Positions 7,497 through 15,250 are shown, numbered from the stretch's first letter. The stretch is 17,435 nt of DNA from DATKQI01 sp035532755 (GCA_035532755.1 DATKQI010000090.1:1-17435), one strand, 5' to 3'. Numbers and translations: made by a program. Notes: a model not told the origin generated them from the sequence alone.

Positions 7497-9182
7497 ATGC
7501 ATGATCGATGGCTCCTCCGCCGCCCTGCGCTGCTGATCCTCAGCCTGTTGTCCGCCTGCGCCGCCGCCAACCCGACTACCGGGGGGAGCGCGCCGCGGCC
7601 GCCGGGGGCGCTGAGCGTGGCGTTCGGCGATTATCTGATCGGCCGGTTCGCCGAGAGCCAGATGGATCTGCCGCGCGCGGCCAGCGCGCTGCGCGAGGCG
7701 CTCGCGGCAGATTCGTCGAACACCCATCTGCTGCGCCAGGCGTTCGGGGCGGCGCTGCTGGCGGGGAGGCCGGATGCGGTGGCGCTGGCGGCGCGGCTGC
7801 CGGACAACCAGGCCGCGCAGCTTGTGCTGGCCGACGCCGCCGCCCGGGCCGGCAACTGGGCCGAGGCGGCGCGCCGTTTCCAGAATCTGCCGAACGCGGG
7901 GCTGACGCAGTTGACGCAACCGCTGCTGGTGGCCTGGGCCGAGCAGGGCGCGGGCAACACGACCGCCGCGGAGACGATCCTCCAGCCGCTGGCGAGCGGG
8001 CCGCGCTTCCGTGGCGTGTATGCGCTGCATGCGGCGATGATCGCCGATCTGGCCGGGGATGCCGCGGCCGCTTCGCGGGACTACGCCATCGCCGAGGCGA
8101 ATTTCGGCGGCACGAACCTGCGGCTGGCGCGCATCCTGGCAAGCTGGGAGGCCCGCCAGGGCAATGTGGCGAAGGCCGGCCACATCCTGGACGGTCTGGC
8201 CGGCGGCCGGGGTGGGCTCGCGATGGCGGTGCCGGCGCTGAAGGCAGCCATGATGGCCAGGCCGGTGAACAGCGCGGTGGACGGCCTGGCGGAGACATAC
8301 CTTGCTCTCGCCGCATCGGTGCAGCAGCAGGATGGCGGGCAGTTCACGCTGATGCTGCTGCGGCTTGCCCTGTCGCTGCGGCCGGATTTCACCGAGGCGC
8401 GGCTGCTGCTGGCGAACGTGGTGGACGGGGGCAGGCATCCGGCCGCCGCGATGGCGGTGCTGGCGAAGGTGCCGGCGAACGATCCGCTGCAGCCGCTGGT
8501 GATGCTGCGCCGGGCCAGCCTGCTGGCGCGCGAAGGCCAGACGGCGGCTTCCCGCGCGCTGCTGGAGAAGCTGGCCGCCCGCTTCCCGCTATCGGCCGAA
8601 CCCTATGCCGTGCTGGGCGACCTGCTGCGCGAACGCAGCCGGTTCGCCGCCGCGGCTATGGCCTATACCCAGGCGATCGACCGCACGCCGAACCCCGGCC
8701 GGAACGACTGGACGCTGTTCTACGATCGGGGCATCGCCTACGACCATGCCGGCAACTGGACCGCGGCCGAGGCGGATTTCAAGCGGGCGCTCGCGCTCGA
8801 TCCGTCCCAGCCCTACGTGCTGAACTATCTCGGCTATTCCTGGGCCGAGAAGGGGCGGCACGTGACGCAGGCACGGACGATGATCCAGCGCGCCCTGCAA
8901 CTGCAGCCGGGTGACGGCGCGATCATCGACAGCCTGGGCTTCGTGATGCTCCGCCAGGGGCAGACGGCGGCGGCGGTGCAGACCTTGCAGAAGGCCGTGC
9001 AGCTGATGCCGGAAGACGCCACGATCAATGGGCATCTGGGCGATGCCTACTGGGCGGCCGGCGATCGCCTCCAGGCGCAGTTCCAGTGGCGGCGCGCGCT
9101 GAGCATGAACCCGAGCCCGGCGGAGCGGGTGAAGCTGCTCGCCCGCCTGCAATCCGGGCCGCCGGCGCACGGCACCAACTGA
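7497..9182 (+). CDS. TPR-repeat lipoprotein
   Basis: A 561-residue exported protein. Residues 1-21 (basic MHDRWLLRRP, hydrophobic core, then LLSAC) form a lipoprotein signal peptide with the lipidated Cys at 21. The rest is Ala-rich paired helices typical of tetratricopeptide repeats. They are degenerate in the first two thirds and clear from about residue 365 to 545, where NYLGYSWAEKG, IIDSLGFVMLRQGQ and INGHLGDAYWAAGD mark successive repeats. Such proteins act as scaffolds at the envelope; the partner is unknown. The phrase around HLGDAYWAAGDRLQAQFQWRRAL recurs in alphaproteobacterial TPR proteins encoded next to ispE, as I recall. ispE begins 15 bases downstream, so the two are probably one transcript. 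Confidence 0.85.
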   Translation: MHDRWLLRRPALLILSLLSACAAANPTTGGSAPRPPGALSVAFGDYLIGRFAESQMDLPRAASALREALAADSSNTHLLRQAFGAALLAGRPDAVALAARLPDNQAAQLVLADAAARAGNWAEAARRFQNLPNAGLTQLTQPLLVAWAEQGAGNTTAAETILQPLASGPRFRGVYALHAAMIADLAGDAAAASRDYAIAEANFGGTNLRLARILASWEARQGNVAKAGHILDGLAGGRGGLAMAVPALKAAMMARPVNSAVDGLAETYLALAASVQQQDGGQFTLMLLRLALSLRPDFTEARLLLANVVDGGRHPAAAMAVLAKVPANDPLQPLVMLRRASLLAREGQTAASRALLEKLAARFPLSAEPYAVLGDLLRERSRFAAAAMAYTQAIDRTPNPGRNDWTLFYDRGIAYDHAGNWTAAEADFKRALALDPSQPYVLNYLGYSWAEKGRHVTQARTMIQRALQLQPGDGAIIDSLGFVMLRQGQTAAAVQTLQKAVQLMPEDATINGHLGDAYWAAGDRLQAQFQWRRALSMNPSPAERVKLLARLQSGPPAHGTN

Positions 9183-9197
9183 AGCGGCGGAGCGACG

Positions 9198-10061
9198 ATG
9201 CTGGAGGCGTTCGCGCCGGCGAAGGTGAACCTGTTCCTCCATGTCGTCGGCCGGCGCGCGGACGGCTATCACCTGCTCGACAGCCTTGCGGTGTTCGCTT
9301 CGGTGGGGGACCGGCTGGAGGCGCGGCCGGCCGGCGCGATCGGCCTTGAGTTGACGGCGGCGGCAAGCGGCCTGCCGGATGGAGACGGAAATCTGGTGCT
9401 GCGTGCCGCCCGCGCTCTGGCCGGGGCGGCGGGGGTGTCGGCCGGAGCGGCCCTGCGATTGGAGAAGGTGCTGCCGGTCGCATCCGGGCTTGGCGGCGGA
9501 TCGGCCGATGCGGCGGCGGCGTTGCGGGTGCTGATGCGGCTGTGGGGCGTGGTGCTGCCGGCACGGCAACTGGCCGACATCGCGCTCGCGCTGGGGGCGG
9601 ATGTGCCGGTGTGCCTGGACAGCCGGCCGGCGCGGATGGGCGGCGTGGGCGAGGTGCTGGCGCCGGCGCCGGCATTGCCGGAGCTGGGGCTGGTGCTGGT
9701 GAACCCGGGCGTGCCGGTGGCCACGGCGGCGGTGTTCGCGGCACGGGCGGGCGGGTTTTCCGCTCCGGCGGCGCTGCCCGCGGGATGGACGAGTGCCGCG
9801 GCGCTGGCGGGCGATCTGGCGCGGCTGTCGAACGATCTGGAAGCGCCGGCGATCGCCCTTGCCCCGCCGATCGGGGTGGTCCTGGCCGCGTTGCGCGCGC
9901 TGCCGGGGTGCCTGCTCGCGCGGATGAGCGGATCGGGTGCGACCTGCTTCGGCCTGTTCGCCGGTGCGGCGATGGCGTCAGCCGCGGCCACCATACTGGC
10001 GCGGCCAGGCTGGTGGTGCTGGGGCGGGGGGCTTTACGCTGCCGGGGCAGGAGCCCTATGA
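9198..10061 (+). CDS. ispE: 4-diphosphocytidyl-2-C-methyl-D-erythritol kinase
   Basis: A 287-residue GHMP kinase that phosphorylates the 2-hydroxyl of CDP-methylerythritol in the MEP pathway to isoprenoid precursors. It opens with APAKVNLFLHV (catalytic-site Lys about residue 9), then the glycine-rich ATP loop LPVASGLGGGSADAA (92-106). LGADVPVCL contains the catalytic Asp at 135, and the C-terminal motif MSGSGATCFGLF is present. The start ATG at 9198 has GGCGGAG upstream. The last 20 residues are Gly/Ala/Trp-rich and less conserved. It ends 11 bases before tRNA-Gln and may share a transcript with it and the TPR gene. Confidence 0.95.
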   Translation: MLEAFAPAKVNLFLHVVGRRADGYHLLDSLAVFASVGDRLEARPAGAIGLELTAAASGLPDGDGNLVLRAARALAGAAGVSAGAALRLEKVLPVASGLGGGSADAAAALRVLMRLWGVVLPARQLADIALALGADVPVCLDSRPARMGGVGEVLAPAPALPELGLVLVNPGVPVATAAVFAARAGGFSAPAALPAGWTSAAALAGDLARLSNDLEAPAIALAPPIGVVLAALRALPGCLLARMSGSGATCFGLFAGAAMASAAATILARPGWWCWGGGLYAAGAGAL

Positions 10062-10072
10062 CGCGCAGGGAT

Positions 10073-10147
10073 TGGGGCGTCGCCAAGCGGTAAGGCAGCG
10101 GATTTTGATTCCGCCATGCGGAGGTTCGAATCCTCCCGCCCCAGCCA
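10073..10147 (+). tRNA. tRNA-Gln (anticodon UUG)
   Basis: 75 bases including an encoded CCA (10145-10147). The acceptor stem pairs TGGGGCG (10073-10079) with CGCCCCA (10137-10143), with discriminator G at 10144. The D stem is GCC/GGC (10082-10084 with 10094-10096). The anticodon stem pairs GCGGA (10098-10102) with TCCGC (10110-10114), and the anticodon TTG is at 10105-10107. The T arm is GGAGG-TTCGAAT-CCTCC (10120-10136). The low-GC accessory segment begins right after it. Confidence 0.97.
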
Positions 10148-10176
10148 GCACCTGCCTTCGACAATCTACGACCTGC

Positions 10177-10205
10177 AAAAAATCATTCTTCAAAGCGTTA
10201 GAATG
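10177..10205 (-). terminator. Intrinsic terminator of the frameshifted secreted-protein gene
   Basis: On the - strand, CATTCT (10205-10200) and AGAATG (10189-10184) form a 6-bp stem with a 10-base loop, followed by A and six T (10182-10177). It starts 16 bases after the TAG at 10221-10223. The stem is AT-rich, but the T run is unbroken. Confidence 0.5.
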
Positions 10206-10220
10206 CTCTGCGAAATTGAA

Positions 10221-10795
10221 CTATGGGGCTTTTTGTCGATTGGCAGCGCCAAGTTCTTCCGCTTCTACCCCGCATTCGCGCATATTGAGTGTCAGTTGAC
10301 GTCCACCGTTCAGAGGCGCCGTATATGTCGCTGAATTTGTTCGGAAACTGATGCGTCCACCAACCCGAAAAAGCTTTGTCAGGGTTCCGGTCATCGCTTG
10401 CTGAACGGGAGCGAAGACGGAGTGAAAACCGTTGCCGAGGTGGCTGCGGCGAATAACCGCGAAGGTACCGATCAATGTGTGATCAATAGTGACTTCAATA
10501 GTAGAGCCAGCAACCGCGAGCGCGTTGCTATCTATGATCGCCACCCCGTCTGGCTGCCTTCTTGAGCGACACCCCAGATATAGCGTTCTTCTGTGTTCGG
10601 GTTCCGATAGCCGGTCATTGCCAAGCAGCCAAATCCGCCATCATGAAAAGGCGCGAGACCGACCTCCCACGCGCCAGTCTGCGGCCAAGTACGAAGCATT
10701 GCCCGATGTCCAGCGTTAGGCGTTCTCTGCTGCGCGTAGGCATCCCCATACACACACGTGCAAAGTGCCAAAGCAGTCAGAACGATCTTCCTCAT
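10221..10795 (-). pseudogene. Secreted hypothetical protein, broken by a one-base frameshift
   Basis: The first frame starts at the ATG at 10795 with a signal peptide (MRKIVLTALALCTCVYGDAYAQ) and continues WEVGLAPFHDGGFGCLAM... to SQTGWRS, stopping at 10532. The second frame takes over at the same place: VAIIDSNALAVAGSTIEVTID, running to the TAG at 10221-10223 with MRECGVEAEEL near its end. Adding one G to the GGGG run at 10544-10547 joins them as SQTG-VAIIDS, giving about 191 residues. This looks like a periplasmic protein vaguely like the invasion-associated IalB style (two separated Cys, beta-rich). I cannot name the family. Either the gene is dead in this strain or a base is missing from the assembly. 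It has its own terminator and promoter-like dyad, and is much poorer in GC than the core genes. Confidence 0.7.
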
Positions 10796-10817
10796 ATGTC
10801 CCCACTCGCAGACATAA

Positions 10818-10848
10818 ATCTTGTCTCCTAGAGGACGTTACGACAAGA
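10818..10848 (-). promoter_or_regulatory. Promoter-like site with nested dyad upstream of the secreted-protein gene
   Basis: On the - strand, TTGTCG (10846-10841) and CAAGAT (10823-10818) are 17 bp apart, giving a start near 10811. A perfect 7-bp inverted repeat, TCTTGTC (10819-10825) and GACAAGA (10842-10848), covers both hexamers. Between them lies TCCTAGAGGA, a second small dyad. A regulator bound here would block the promoter. No regulator gene is adjacent. Confidence 0.35.
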
Positions 10849-10930
10849 GAGCGATGCTGGTAAGTGGCGCCGATGACTGGCCGTCCAACGAGGCTCAGTA
10901 CACCCGTTTACCCTCTGCTTGAACCTGCCG

Positions 10931-11263
10931 CTATCCGATCAGCACTTTGAGCTTGGCGCGCACCTCGGCGAGTTCTGCCGGATTGACGCGGCCTTTCCGT
11001 GTTGCCTTCCTGGCCCGCCAGTCCTGGCTTTTCACCTGATCCGCCAGCACCACGCTCGGTGGATCGCCGGCGATTGCCACTTCGAACGGGTAGCCCTTGA
11101 TTCGCATCGTCGTCGGGCAGCAGACGATCATGCCGGCGCGGGCGTTGTAGCTCGCCGGGCTGAGCACCACGGCCGGGCGGTGTCCCGCCTGTTCATGCCC
11201 CGCCTGCGGATCGAACTGCAGCCAGACGATATCGCCAGCCTCGGGCACGTAGCCTCGCGGCAT
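10931..11263 (-). CDS. mazF: MazF/PemK-type toxin, endoribonuclease
   Basis: About 110 residues with the MazF/PemK fold signatures: GDIVWLQFDPQAGHEQAGHR and PAVVLSP near the N-terminus, CCPTT in the middle, and VLADQVKSQDWRARK toward the end. These toxins cut mRNA (some tRNA/rRNA) at short motifs when the antitoxin is lost. The ATG at 11263 shares its A with the antitoxin stop (TGATG); a GTG one codon upstream is also possible. Tight coupling and the order antitoxin-then-toxin are standard. All recognisable motifs are intact, so it is probably active. Cleavage specificity cannot be read from sequence. Confidence 0.92.
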   Translation of the reverse strand: MPRGYVPEAGDIVWLQFDPQAGHEQAGHRPAVVLSPASYNARAGMIVCCPTTMRIKGYPFEVAIAGDPPSVVLADQVKSQDWRARKATRKGRVNPAELAEVRAKLKVLIG

Positions 11264-11505
11264 CACCAGACTTCCTTGCCGGTCGGCGCCCCCATCTCCA
11301 CCGGCTCATGCCGGTTCTTCTCCGTGATTCCGGCGACCAGCTCGCCGAGATCATACTCCGCCGGCCGGATCGGTTCGATAACCACCCGCCCCTGCTCCTC
11401 GCGGACCTCGACCGGCTGGTCGAGCCGCAGTCTGGCTGCCGCCATGATCGCTGCGGGAATCCGCACGGAGGCGCTGTTTCCCCATTTCTTGACCACGGCC
11501 TTCAT
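11263..11505 (-). CDS. mazE: MazE/AbrB-type antitoxin
   Basis: An 80-residue protein. The N-terminal half MKAVVKKWGNSASVRIPAAI is the SpoVT/AbrB (MazE) swapped-hairpin DNA-binding domain. The acidic C-terminal half (DLGELVAGITEKNRHEPVEM) should be the disordered segment that wraps the toxin. It binds MazF and, with it, represses its own promoter. The ATG at 11505 has ACGGAG seven bases upstream. It overlaps the toxin gene at the stop codon. Confidence 0.93.
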   Translation of the reverse strand: MKAVVKKWGNSASVRIPAAIMAAARLRLDQPVEVREEQGRVVIEPIRPAEYDLGELVAGITEKNRHEPVEMGAPTGKEVW

Positions 11506-11535
11506 TGCGTGACTCCGTCATGCTTCTCCACTATC

Positions 11536-11564
11536 ACAATGGCGTTTGATCCGCCGTGTGTCAA
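11536..11564 (-). promoter_or_regulatory. Predicted mazEF promoter
   Basis: On the - strand, a consensus -35 TTGACA (11564-11559) is followed after 17 bp by CATTGT (11541-11536). A transcript would start near 11529, 24 bases ahead of the mazE ATG. I see no perfect operator palindrome. Confidence 0.45.
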
Positions 11565-11728
11565 CATTTGTAGCAACACTGCGTGCCTCTGGCTTGGCCA
11601 TCAGGTTCATCGAGAGCGGCTCCCCTTCATCCCGATTTCTCTTATGCGACCGCAATTAGGGGCTTCTGCTGCCAGCGCTGTTTGCGCCACCATGGGTTGT
11701 GTTTTTTTTGCAATGCAACCGGACCGGC

Positions 11729-13000
11729 ATGCTGCGCCGCGCGCGATGGGTTGGCTTGCTTGCCGCGACGCTATGGTCAGCGGGCATCGGCGTCGCGCAG
11801 GCGCAATCGCTGGACGGCTATCTGCCGCCGGGCGTGCCGGGATACGGCACCGCGCCGGGCGTGACCGTGCTTTCCCGCGCTCGGCCGGAATATGACAGCC
11901 TGGGCGTGCGACTCGGCGATTTCATCGTCCATCCGAGCCTCGATATGCGGATCGGCGCGGACAGCAACGTGGAGGGCCGGCAGGGCGGCGCGGGAAGCTG
12001 GATTGCCGGGGTGAGCCCCGGCATAGCCATCGCCGGCGGGCCATCCGGCACCACGATCGGGGCCTATGCGGGGCTCGACGACCGGCGCTACCTCGATCTG
12101 CCGGGGGACAGTTATACGAACGGGACGGCCGCGCTGGGCGTGAGCCATGATTTCGGGCAGGACCGGCTGACGCTGTCGGCCACGCATCTGAGCCTACATG
12201 CGCTGAACACCGCGATCGGCGCGGTTTCCGCCGACCGGCCCATCGCCTTCCGTGCCGAGGATGTGCGCGCCCGATACCGCATCGCGGCCGGGCCGTTGTC
12301 GATCGTTCCGGCGGTGGATTTCACCGCCTATCGTTTTGCACCCGCGCGCATCGGCGGCATGGCGGTCAGCCAGGCATTCCGGGACCGCAATGTGTGGGAC
12401 GGCAGCCTGACCCTGCGCTATGAGCTGGCCCCGCAGCGCGCCACCGTGCTGGTGCTGCGAAGCATCCGCAGCGATTATCTCACCGGGCCGCCCGGCTTTT
12501 CCCATAGCGGGACCGGATACGAGATCCTTGCCGGGTTCGATGTCGCGGCGAACGCCGTGCTGCGCTATCGCGCCCTGGCCGGCTACGAGATGCGGCGCTT
12601 CGACAGCCGTGCTTTCAAGACCCATGTCGCCCCGATCGTGGAAGCCCAGGTGATCTGGAACCCGAGCGGGTTGACGACGCTGACCGGCACACTGTCCCGC
12701 AGCATCGAGGATGCGGCGGAGGAGACGATCGGCGGCTATACGCTCACGCGCGGCAAGATCGTGCTCGACCACGAATATCTGCCGAACGTGCTGCTGCAGG
12801 CGCGCGCCGAGGTGCAGCACGCGGCGTATCGGCAGGGTGGCGGCCGGCAGACCATCCTGGGCGCAGGCGGCGGGGTGGACTGGTTGCTGAACCGGCGCTT
12901 GCGGATTTCAGCCGATTACGATTTCGCCGACCAGCAGGCCAGCCGCGGCGGCGACTATGCGCGGAGCACCGTGAGCCTGCGGCTGCACCTGGGGTTGTAA
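11729..13000 (+). CDS. Outer-membrane beta-barrel protein (BBP2-like)
   Basis: About 423 residues. Residues 1-25 form a signal peptide (MLRRARWVGLLAATLWSAGIG, cleavage after AQA). A 35-residue linker rich in Gly/Pro leads to FIVHPSLDMRIGADSNV, the typical opening of the putative beta-barrel porin 2 family. The remainder alternates polar and hydrophobic residues in strands of about 10 (for example RDRNVWDGSLTLRYEL, STVSLRLHLGL) and ends on a barrel-type hydrophobic strand. Relatives often sit beside exopolysaccharide or surface-structure genes; none is seen here. I start at the ATG at 11729. A GTG at 11699 is in frame but would put charged and Cys residues before the signal. The ribosome-binding site is poor. 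Its stop is 22 bp from the convergent choV stop. Confidence 0.75.
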   Translation: MLRRARWVGLLAATLWSAGIGVAQAQSLDGYLPPGVPGYGTAPGVTVLSRARPEYDSLGVRLGDFIVHPSLDMRIGADSNVEGRQGGAGSWIAGVSPGIAIAGGPSGTTIGAYAGLDDRRYLDLPGDSYTNGTAALGVSHDFGQDRLTLSATHLSLHALNTAIGAVSADRPIAFRAEDVRARYRIAAGPLSIVPAVDFTAYRFAPARIGGMAVSQAFRDRNVWDGSLTLRYELAPQRATVLVLRSIRSDYLTGPPGFSHSGTGYEILAGFDVAANAVLRYRALAGYEMRRFDSRAFKTHVAPIVEAQVIWNPSGLTTLTGTLSRSIEDAAEETIGGYTLTRGKIVLDHEYLPNVLLQARAEVQHAAYRQGGGRQTILGAGGGVDWLLNRRLRISADYDFADQQASRGGDYARSTVSLRLHLGL

Positions 13001-13022
13001 AATCCCACCCGGTCCGGTGCGT

Positions 13023-14321
13023 TCAGGCCGAAGCGGGTGTGCCGACTTCCCCGCGCGCCATGTCGGCGCGCCCCGCTTCGGTGCGCTCCGCCTCCGCGCG
13101 CCAGGCATCCGACGACAGGGCGGCCAGAATCTCCTCCTCGCCGCAGATGCCGACGAACCTTCCCTGATCGACGAGCAGGACCGGATTGCCGGTCGATTGG
13201 CGAAGCTGGATCACTTTCTTCATCAATATTTCCGACGAGACGACGGCGAAATCGCCGCGCCCGATATCGAGCGCGGCATCCGCCGGCGCCTCGTGCGCGA
13301 CCTCGATCAGGCGGGCCTGCGCCCCGGCGCGCATCGCGCTGTGCAGACTGCCCAGCCCGTTCAGCCGCACGCGCATCTGCCCGGCGCCATCAAGCGCCAG
13401 CGCGTCGTCCTGCCGGGCAAGCCGCTCCACCGGCGTCATCACCGTGCGCCCGCGCAGCACGTTCAGCGGGTTCATGTGCTGCACGAAATCCTTCACGTAA
13501 TCGGTCTCCGGGCGCAGCACGATATCCTCGCATGTGCCGGACTGGATGATGCGCCCGCCTTCCAGGATCGCGATCTGGTTGCCGAGCTTCAGCGCCTCGT
13601 CCAGATCGTGACTGACGAAGATGATGGTCTTGCGGAACTCCTTCTGCAGCGCCAGCAATTCGTCCTGCAGCCGGTTGCGGATCAGCGGGTCGAGCGCGGA
13701 GAACGGCTCGTCCATCAGCAGGATGTCGGCGTCTGTCGCGAAGGCGCGGGCGAGGCCGACGCGCTGCTGCATGCCGCCCGACAGCTCGCGGGCGTATTTG
13801 TCGGCCCATTTGTCCAGCGCGACGAGTTTCAGCTTCTCATCGACGATGCGCTGCCGCTCGGCCGCCGGCACGCCGCGCAGTTCGAGGCCGAGGCCGACAT
13901 TCTCTCGCACCGTGCGCCAGGGCAGCAGGGCGAATTGCTGGAACACCATGGCGATGCGGCGGGTGCGCATGGTGCGCAGCGTGGCCTCATCGCAGGTCAC
14001 GACATCGACCGTGCTCTTCTCGTGCTGCACCAGCACCTTGCCGCGGGTGACGCGGTTGAGGCGGTTGACGGCCCGCAGCAGTGTGGACTTGCCGGAGCCG
14101 GACAGGCCCATCAGCACGCAGATCTCGCCTTCCGCCACCTTCAGGCTCGCCCCCGCCACACCGACGACGATGCCGGTGCGGGCCAGGATGTCATCGCGCG
14201 AATGCCCCGCATCGAGCAGCGACAGCGCCTGGGTCAGCGCGCCGGCGGTGCGGCGGGTGGTGCCGCCGAACAGGATATCGACATCGGCGAAGGCGACGGC
14301 CGGGGCCTTGATGTCCTTCAT
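13023..14321 (-). CDS. choV: Choline/glycine betaine ABC transporter, ATP-binding subunit
   Basis: A 432-residue cytoplasmic ATPase that drives uptake through ChoW. Walker A GLSGSGKST is at 72-80. The Q loop (VFQQFALLPWRT), signature LSGGMQQR, Walker B ILLMDEPFSALD and switch His in VSHD follow in order. The 60-residue N-terminal extension (VDILFGG... LDAGHSRDDILARTGIVVGV) is the mark of the choline-type subfamily. The C-terminal third carries a CBS-like regulatory region (NPVLLVDQGRFVGICGEEEILAAL) and a charged tail. The frame opens upstream at 14414, but MKDIKAPAVAF at 14321 follows the permease stop by one base and matches the family start. Third gene of the choXWV transcript. Confidence 0.9.
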   Translation of the reverse strand: MKDIKAPAVAFADVDILFGGTTRRTAGALTQALSLLDAGHSRDDILARTGIVVGVAGASLKVAEGEICVLMGLSGSGKSTLLRAVNRLNRVTRGKVLVQHEKSTVDVVTCDEATLRTMRTRRIAMVFQQFALLPWRTVRENVGLGLELRGVPAAERQRIVDEKLKLVALDKWADKYARELSGGMQQRVGLARAFATDADILLMDEPFSALDPLIRNRLQDELLALQKEFRKTIIFVSHDLDEALKLGNQIAILEGGRIIQSGTCEDIVLRPETDYVKDFVQHMNPLNVLRGRTVMTPVERLARQDDALALDGAGQMRVRLNGLGSLHSAMRAGAQARLIEVAHEAPADAALDIGRGDFAVVSSEILMKKVIQLRQSTGNPVLLVDQGRFVGICGEEEILAALSSDAWRAEAERTEAGRADMARGEVGTPASA

Positions 14322-14322
14322 C

Positions 14323-15177
14323 TCAATGCGCCCTGCTGCGGGATTCGCGGGGCCGGCAGACGCGATCGAGCACGATGGCGAGCAGCACGATGGACAAGCC
14401 CGATTCGAAGCCAATGTCCACCCGCACCGAGTTCAGTGCGCGGACCACCGGCACGCCGAGGCCGCCCGCGCCCACCAGGGCGGCGATCACCACCATCGAC
14501 AGGCTCAGCATGATGCACTGGGTGAGCCCCGCCATGATGGTGGGCAGGGCATAGGGCAGCTCGATCTTCCACAATTGCTGGGCGCGCGTGGCGCCGAAGG
14601 CCTGGCCTGCTTCCAGCAGCGGCTCCGGCACCGAGGAGATGCCGAGATGGGTGAGGCGGATCGGGGCGGGCAGCGTGAAGATGATGGTGGAGATCAACCC
14701 CGGCACCGCGCCCAGCCCGAACAGAACGAGCGTGGGGATGAGATAGACGAAGGTCGGCAGCGTCTGCATCAGGCCCAGAACCGGGCGGATGATGACGAAC
14801 AGCCAGGGCCGGTGCGCGGTGGCGATGCCGATGGGAACGCCGATCGCCATGGAGGTGATGGTGGCGAACATGATCAGCGACAGGGTCTCCAGCGTCTGGC
14901 GCCAGTAGCCCTGGTTCATGATGAACAGCAGGGCGAGGCCCACGAACAGGGCGAGTTTCCAGGACCGCTGCAGCGCAAAGGTGATGGCGACGATCACGAC
15001 GATCAGCAGCGGGCCGGGAACCGCGCGCAGCACGGTGGTGAATCCATCGATCACGCCGCCCAGCGTGTTCGAGATGGCATCGAAGAACCCGCCGCCGTTG
15101 ATCGCGTTCACGAAGTTCGCGATCCAGATGCCGATCGGGATCTTGTAGTTCACGATCAGATTCTGCAGATGTTCCAC
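14323..15177 (-). CDS. choW: Choline/glycine betaine ABC transporter, permease subunit
   Basis: A 284-residue inner-membrane protein with about six hydrophobic segments, including LLIVVIVAITFALQ, LALFVGLALLFIM, LSLIMFATITSMAIGVPIG and VLLAIVLDRV. The coupling EAA-type loop is EAGQAFGATRAQQLWKIELPYALP. VGAGGLGVPVVRAL near the C-terminus is typical of the ProW/OpuAB family. The start is a GTG at 15177 with AGGGGAGG six bases upstream. It stops one base before choV, so translation is likely coupled. The gap to choX (73 bp) holds a strong hairpin. Confidence 0.92.
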   Translation of the reverse strand: MEHLQNLIVNYKIPIGIWIANFVNAINGGGFFDAISNTLGGVIDGFTTVLRAVPGPLLIVVIVAITFALQRSWKLALFVGLALLFIMNQGYWRQTLETLSLIMFATITSMAIGVPIGIATAHRPWLFVIIRPVLGLMQTLPTFVYLIPTLVLFGLGAVPGLISTIIFTLPAPIRLTHLGISSVPEPLLEAGQAFGATRAQQLWKIELPYALPTIMAGLTQCIMLSLSMVVIAALVGAGGLGVPVVRALNSVRVDIGFESGLSIVLLAIVLDRVCRPRESRSRAH

Positions 15178-15212
15178 GGTCAGCCTCCCCTTTCAGGATA
15201 CGCCCGCAGGAC

Positions 15213-15243
15213 GGCCGGACCGGGCGGCTCGCCCGATCCGGCC
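15213..15243 (-). other. Strong intercistronic hairpin between choX and choW
   Basis: GGCCGGACCGGGC (15213-15225) and GCCCGATCCGGCC (15231-15243) pair over 13 bp with one mismatch, which is a G-U wobble in - strand RNA. The loop is five bases. It begins eight bases after the choX stop. No T run follows on the - strand, so it is not an ordinary terminator. It more likely protects the 3' end of a choX message or reduces readthrough into choWV. Confidence 0.8.
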
Positions 15244-15250
15244 GCGAGCA

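Noticed and set aside
5691..8438. Open frame of 915 codons antisense to the ETF-QO and TPR genes
   Set aside because: It is Arg/His/Gln-rich with no recognisable domain and lies wholly opposite two clearly identified genes; high GC leaves such frames open by chance.
10120..10147. tRNA-Gln 3' end as an integration (att) site
   Set aside because: No second copy of the T-arm/CCA sequence and no integrase gene were found in the window.
10540..10550. Programmed -1 ribosomal frameshift in the secreted-protein gene
   Set aside because: The site (ACG GGG TGG) lacks a canonical slippery heptamer and no strong downstream structure is evident; an indel in the G run is simpler.
10833..10839. GGACGTT as a further BetI-type site
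   Set aside because: The flanks do not match the dyad at 16516-16535, and one chance copy of a heptamer is expected in a window this size.
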